Of a stretch of 8,001 bases of DNA, positions 1 through 6,300 are shown piece by piece. This DNA is from UA16 sp965661575 (GTDB lineage Bacteria > Bacteroidota > Bacteroidia > Flavobacteriales_D > Sanyastnellaceae). Position 1 is the stretch's first letter; each line of letters begins with the position of its first letter. The notes beneath the pieces are model-generated. The model made no database searches. It was not told the origin of the DNA and saw nothing but the letters and a program-made list of their open reading frames with translations. The DNA lies in the NCBI GenBank assembly GCA_965661575.1, contig CBFIEJ010000059.1, positions 1 to 8,001 of the forward strand. The letters run 5' to 3'. The position numbers and the translations under genes are program-made.

Positions 1-143
1 TGGGAGTATTTTCGACATTTTTTATCACGGTTAAACAGTCTTAACAGGTGATATAGTACGTACATACAAAATGATAAAAAGTTGCTTCCCGGTGTGATTT
101 AGCCACCCCCTAATTTACCCAACTGTTTGCGCGGGATGAATGG

Positions 144-150
144 TATAAAT
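144..150 (+). promoter_or_regulatory. TATA-like box upstream of the large gene
   Basis: TATAAAT lies 131 bases before the start codon. A TATA box normally sits about 30 bases before the transcription start, which would put transcription start near 175-180 and give a leader of about 100 bases. The box is framed by GGGAT (133-137) and ATCCC (149-153), which are inverted copies. The match is short and could be chance; no transcript data are available here. Confidence 0.3.
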
Positions 151-177
151 CCCATAGTATATGGGGACCGGACCGGT
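151..177. repeat. Two adjacent short inverted repeats just downstream of the TATA-like box
   Basis: CCCATA-gta-TATGGG at 151-165 is a perfect 6-base inverted repeat with a 3-base loop. ACCGG-a-CCGGT at 167-177 is a perfect 5-base inverted repeat around one base. Both fall where transcription would be expected to start, so they could be protein-binding sites or leader hairpins, but neither is long enough to exclude chance. Confidence 0.35.
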
Positions 178-280
178 ACAGTAATCTACCCACGAAAGCG
201 AATATTCAATTCCGTGGCTTTCCGAAGAAACACCCTCGAAACACCGCCGCCCTCGTGCGTGCGTGTACCCAGGTCGGCCA

Positions 281-349
281 ATGACATTCTTGGTGCTCTT
301 GGTATACATTGGAGTAGTCTGCGTCGCCTTCGCCGGCGGATGCGATGCC
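281..349 (+). other. Signal peptide (residues 1-23)
   Basis: The first residues form an uncharged hydrophobic core, MTFLVLLVYIGVVCVAFA, followed by GGCDA. Small residues at -3 and -1 allow cleavage after Ala18 (A-F-A) or Ala23 (C-D-A), directly before the first IPT domain. There is no basic residue before the core, which is slightly atypical. It should send the protein into the ER for secretion or surface display. Confidence 0.85.
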
Positions 350-3300
350 GTAGCGCCTGTTATCGATGACGTGCAACCCTCGTACGGCAGCATTGGCGGG
401 GGCACGCTAGTCACCATTTCGGGCAAGAATCTCATGCCTGAGATGAAGTCATCAAGCGATCCTTTCAAAAGTGGGGTAAAGGTTATCCTCGGAGGAATGT
501 TTGGTGTTCCATGTATGGTGAGTCATCATCGCTCGAGTGATTCCGAGATCGTCTGCGAAACTCCAAACGTGGCCCCAGACCTCGATGGGGTGATGCATGA
601 CGAAATTTCAGGACAATTCTGCCAATATCGCTCGTCGATGGTATTTGTTTACGTAGATGGAGTCGGCGGTAGTGTCAATGAACCATGGAATACGGGTTGG
701 TGCCATGGAGACTCTAAACGCTGTAATTTTCGCCAAGGATGGGGTGCGACGTCCCAGATTCTCGAGGTGAATCCGAGTATCGCGTTCCCCGGATCAGTGG
801 TGACCATAAAGGGTCGCCTATGCTTCAGTGATGACTTTGACCTCGCTGGACTCGATGCTGAAGATAGAAAATCAGTCATCGAGGCTGGAGATGATGAGTT
901 GCGTATACCTGGTCTCGCAACGGTGAATCAGGTTTCCTTCGGTGATTTCATGTGCTCGACGATGGACGACAGTAAAACCACGGGTACGTTTTACAATATC
1001 TCTGGTGGTGGATTTGAGGCTACTCGCTGGAGTAGCGTTTATTCATGTAAAGTCGGTTCATTCCGATGCAAACTACCAGAAGACATTCCGCGGGGGTACT
1101 ACACATCTTCTCTGGTGACTGGACGAAACGAAGTGAAACCTCGTATTGCAAGCAATGGAAGTGGACGGTCGATGGTGGCCAAGTCAGGCTCGAGGTTTTC
1201 CGATGCATCAGGTGGCTTCAAGATCTCCCCTGATGATGGCAAGCCTTACATCCTCGCCGTACAACCTAAAATTCGATCTATCGAGATTGTGGACAATCGC
1301 ACATTGAGGGTGAAGGGGGAGCTCCTTTCGCACGACATGGTCGTGACTCTTGGTGAAACGATTCTTGCCCCATCAGCGAACTGCACGGTGACGTTCGTCG
1401 CGACAGATAAAAGGGAAATAATCTGCACAATGAATAGTGCACAGGGGCGAACGCTCACTCACATTGGAGACCAAACGAGGGATAAACATTCGACCGCAGC
1501 ATTTCTCTCCATGCGCGGCGGCATCTTGCGCAATCGTTGGGGTTTCGTCCAAGGTTCTTCCTGGTATGAATACCCTCTCACAGAAAATTACGCGTTCAGA
1601 TACGACGCAAAGAGAGTCATCGATGGATTCATTGAAGTGGCACGTCAACCCACAGTTGTAGATGATATTGTTGGTAATTGGCCGTTGAGTGATGCGATCG
1701 TACGCGGGCTTCCAGAGGGTTTCAGTCGCAATATTGTGTGGCATCAGACTGCATTTTTTGTCGCCCCCCAGACGGGACTATACAGATTCCTGAGCTACTA
1801 TGATGTGAAGGCTTCCACAGAGGTTGTGAGCCAATATATTGACGGCGAGTTTTATACCGATAAAAATTTGCGATGGCGTTGTACGGAAGACTGCTTCACA
1901 TGGAAGTATATGGAAGCGGGATCCACACACTTGTGGCAAACTTTCGCAGTCAAATGGTACAAAAAGGATGGTAATGTTCGCTTTGGATATCAAATCACCC
2001 AAAACCTTACTGCAGCTCCTCAGCTTGCCCCAGGTACTGATGGCGCATTGCGTCAACTCTTGACTGTTGGGATGGGATCCAATGGTGGTGTCACACGGTG
2101 GAGGGTAACCTTGGACGTTTGGACACCGACTTCAATGTCCCTGTATGGCTTAACAGCGAGTCAATCTGCGACCGCATACGGCGGAAGTGCGAATCGTGCG
2201 TTGATTTCGCCCCCACAAAATCACTATGGCGGCGGAACGTGCACGCACACGACTCGCACACGAGACCCATGGTGGCGTCTTGATCTGAAGACGACAAAAA
2301 GCTTGAGCTCGGTCGAGTTGATGAATCGTGGCGACTGTTGCTCGGATCGTTTTGAAGGCCTACGCGTCTATCTCAGCGACGATGCGTCCTACATGAAGCA
2401 TTCCGCGAATAGCATACAGTGCGGGCAGCCGCTATCGTCTCCGAACTCTGCGTGGAATAAATTCGAGTGCGGCGATGGCGTTTCTGGACGATACCTCTAC
2501 GTCACCCTCTACGGCAGACATGAGTCCTTGACCATCTGTGGTGTGAAGGTATTCGAGGCGGTCGTAGATCCCCCTGCCACGGGCGGCTCGTACGCTCTGA
2601 AACTCGCTGGCGCAACATCTGGCGTGAACATTGGACTTCACGATTCTAATGCCATCGTCAAGGAGAAGGTCTCCTCACTTCTTGGTTGGAGTCGATGTAC
2701 CTCTAATTACAAAGGAGATGGCAAGGAAGTATCGTGGAGGAACTCTAAGATTGGCGGTGACTTCGAAAAAGCTAGTGCTCTGGAGTACCGCTCGTGGATG
2801 CATGGCATCATCGACATGTCCACTGCTGCGTGTGGCATGCGCTCTCTCAAGGTGCGCGGAAGTGAAGTGAAGCCTGAAATGGGTGTCGGGGCTAGCCTTA
2901 AGGAAATTTCAAAAGGGGTTTTCCCATCTGCGTACACCGAAGCGCGATATCTCGCATTCAACTACCGTATTCCTCCAGGCACCCAGGCGCATGTTGTACT
3001 ATCTTTCAAGGGAAGCAAATATGGTGTATACGCCGGATGGGACGGACATAAACGGTGGGGCTGGGCTGTAAGTAAATGTTCCATCCCGATGACATTCACT
3101 GCCGCTCCGGAGGCTATTTGGGACATCCCCAAGTGTGGAAACTCCGGCGTGAACTTCACCGCAGATGACACATGGCGCCACGTCATCATTGACATCAAGT
3201 CAATGATGACGGGTCCTGGCGCAGGCAAGTGGAAAGATGCACGAGAGGATCCTCAGATAATCCATATGGAATTTGTGGCTCCAATGTTTGCTACCCTCAC

Positions 3301-6300
3301 GAAGTGTCAAGGTGACATGTACGGTTGTCCACATAAAACTATGTGCGGTGATGACGATGTTGAAAGAGGTTCATCATTTTCCAACTTTCGTCACCTTGTC
3401 GGTGACTTCTACATTGATGAAATTGCTTTTGCTTCCGCACCTCGGACACAGATTCGCGAGGCGAACACACACATTACGACATATCTTTCAGAGTTGCACG
3501 ATGCCGTCATCGACGTCAGCATTCACGGGGATCATCAACAAAGAGACATCTCCGTTCAAGTGGCTGGAGGCTGTGGATTCAACCGCACGACGAGAATCAC
3601 AGCACCGCTTGAAATGGTTGCGGACTTTTCCGGCATCATTGGTGCTACTGATGCTACCCTCAAGAAGGTATCAACTGCAAACTCGACGGCGCTGAAGGAT
3701 GTCGCCGTGAAGCTCATAGGTCCTTCCGTCGGCGACTCCTCTAGGATTGTGACGCTTCCAATAATGGAATCCTCTGCAGCTTGGGAAGCTGGTATAAACT
3801 CGCTCTTCCCTGGACTTTCGGTCAAGGTGACCGATTATCCAGCTCCTAATAACGCGTGCGAGGTTGCACGCATTATCGACTGGGGTCGAACAGTGATGTT
3901 AGATGGAAGGGATGATAATAGTGATAGTGTAGCATACGGCAACGAGGCCTTGAAAGACTCGCAATGGAATGAAGGCGTAAAGATGATGGTCCTTCAAAAG
4001 GGTGTCACAAGTAACTATCCGCTATCCGGTATTGGTGACCATTTTTTTCAACCTTCATCCACTCCCAGCGTCATTGTGCGCACATCAAACGGACATCCCG
4101 TCACGTGCGTCGCAGAGGCAGAGGCGGCGAGAACATGCACGCTCGATCTTGCCGTCCTTATGCGTTTGAAGAACAAGTCCAGCGCACTCGGTGGCGCGAC
4201 AGCAGGGGTGGATGAGGATGTGACATATCAAGAAGTGCGAAAAGCCGAAGAAGAGGAGGAACAACACCATCGAGGTCGCCGTGTGCGACACACTGGCGAA
4301 CCCACCCTGACTTCTGAGGTGGGTCCTATTAAGCATGGACCTCCACCCGAGCTTTCTCACGATGATCTTCGGCGCATGTCCGCTGCTTCGCCCGGAAGCC
4401 ACTGGCGGGTCGAGAAACCGGGGGATATATCTTATGGCAAGCTCAGAGATGAGCACGATCGGGTCGTGGCCACTGCCAGAGCTTCGCGTCGTTCGCTCTT
4501 GGAATCGTTTTCGCGCATGCATTCAAACAGTACTGCGAGCAGTTTTTCTTCCAGCACCCACGTTTTTTCTGATCCAGCTACGTGGGGAGGTAACATGCCT
4601 AATTGGACAGCTATAGAGATTGTGTACATTCCTGCTGGAGTCACAATGCTTCTTGACCAGGACGTGTACGTGCGCTTCTGGGTCGTCGAGGGCACACTTC
4701 AGGTTAAAGATATGCAAGATGTCAGAATGGAAGCGGAGGCTGTCATCATCAATGGTCCCGATGCCCGCTTCTTCGTCGGCACTGAGTCCGCTCCTTTCGA
4801 ACATAACTTTGAGCTCATTTTGCGTGGTACATGGGCATCCCACGTCATCCCCAAGTTCGGGATCAAGACGTTGGCGATGACTGATGGTCAGATGGTACTT
4901 CACGGCAAGCCTGTAATGCCGACGTGGAGTCTCCTTCAAAGGTCCGCTGCTAAGGGTGATACCTCAGTCGTGATATCAGACATCACTTTCAACTGGAAGG
5001 TAAATGATAAAATTGTCATCGCCGGCACGGGATCCATCGCCGGAGAAACGGGATGCAAGCTTGACCGCAAAGATGAATGCGAGTCTGAGGAACGAATAAT
5101 TACAAGCGTCGCTAACAACGTGCCTTCCACTGGGCTTTGTACAGTGTATTTCTCTCATTCGTTGAAGTACGATCACTTAGGAGTAACACATTCGAGTGGT
5201 GGACAGTACATCGATATGCGGGCTGAAGTGCTACATCTCTCACGTAACGTTCGTGTCCGTGGCCGTGAGGATGCTCCCTCTTTCGGGTCTCACATAATGG
5301 TGCTATCTGGCAAGGTGACGTGGAAGTACTTCGAGACAACATACGCCGGACAGTCGTTCCAGTTGGGTCGATACGCTACGCACATCCACACAGTTGGCCA
5401 ACCTGCTCAAAAAACAAATGGTGGTGCGGATCAATCTAATTCGCTGATTTACGGTAATGCCTTTCACCACTCGTTCAATCGTGCACTCACTGCACACGCG
5501 TGTCACAACCTTACTGTTAGTCGCAACGTAGCGTACAACACGATGGGGCACCAATTCTTCATCGAGGATGGCATCGAAACCCGGAACAAGTACACAGAGA
5601 ATGTTGGTTTGATGGCCCATCGCTCAATGTCGCTTCTCAATGCAGATCAAACTCCTGCTAGTTTTTGGATAACTAACCCAGATAATGATTTCAAAGGAAA
5701 CCGAGCAGTCGGGGCACACGGTTTTGGCTTTTGGTTTGACACGTTTGACCATCCCACGGGGCCTTCTGCAGTGCCTGATGGCGAGCCCCCCATTTGGGTT
5801 AAACATGCACCGCTTGGAAGGTTTGAAGACAACGTTGCACATTCGTGCGGCATGGCTGGATTCTGGATAGATAAGGTTGATCCACGAGAAGGGTCCTTGC
5901 CTGTAGGAAAACGCTTGCCTGGAACACTGAGACGATGCCAGGCTTGGCTTAATGGCGGTTTTGGCATAAATTTTGTCGAAGGTACTGGCCACCTTCATCT
6001 CCTTGATGCGAAGGTTGCGTCGAACCAAAAAGCCGGTATAGCGTATTTGAAAAATGCTGCGGATAGATGGTGGAGTGAACATGACACCAACGCACCCGTC
6101 GTGATGAACCCGGTAGCCTTCGGCGATGGACCGAATCGAGGAAGCGGACCAAGTATCGGTATCGGCGGTGCTTTCTCCGGATATGTAACGGTTGTGAACG
6201 CAACCCTGGTGGGCTTTGGCAACCGCCCTCCAATAGCTGCTTGTTCTCCGGAATCTTGCGAGTCTAACAAGGGTGGTATGGAATCCCGTTGGAAAAACAC

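Larger units (their letters stand above)
1..280. other. 5' flanking non-coding region
   Basis: This stretch lies upstream of the only gene. The first 90 bases or so are AT-rich and carry short symmetric elements: GTTAA/TTAAC arms at 30-34 and 41-45, and the palindrome GTACGTAC at 56-63. The sequence becomes more GC-rich toward the start codon, and an 8-base direct repeat GAAACACC occurs at 227-234 and 238-245. In the frame of the big gene there is a TAA stop at 182-184 and no ATG between it and 281. I see no RNA gene, no end of an upstream gene and no convincing coding frame here. It most likely holds the promoter and the 5' untranslated leader; that role is inferred from position. Confidence 0.6.

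Noticed and set aside
1..280. tRNA, other RNA gene, CRISPR array or mobile-element end in the non-coding flank
   Set aside because: I looked for cloverleaf arms, regular spaced repeats and long terminal inverted repeats and saw only short symmetric elements of 5-8 bases.
136..369. Possible upstream reading frame starting at ATG 136 and overlapping the main start
   Set aside because: It has no recognisable motif and is Arg-rich like a chance frame. If the TATA-like box at 144 is real, its ATG would lie before the transcription start.
3068..3073. GTAAGT, a perfect 5' splice-site consensus (also GTGAGT at 518-523)
   Set aside because: The main frame reads through both sites without a stop and into family-like sequence, including the I-V-C-x-T-P end of IPT domain 1 after 518, so no intron is needed.
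3273..3695. 140-codon + strand open frame in another phase
   Set aside because: It overlaps the main frame completely, has low-information Leu/Arg/Ser/Thr-rich composition and no recognisable motif.
4085..4939. Two adjoining - strand open frames (145 and 138 codons)
   Set aside because: Both lie opposite the linker and G8 domain of the main gene and show no recognisable domain or plausible start context.
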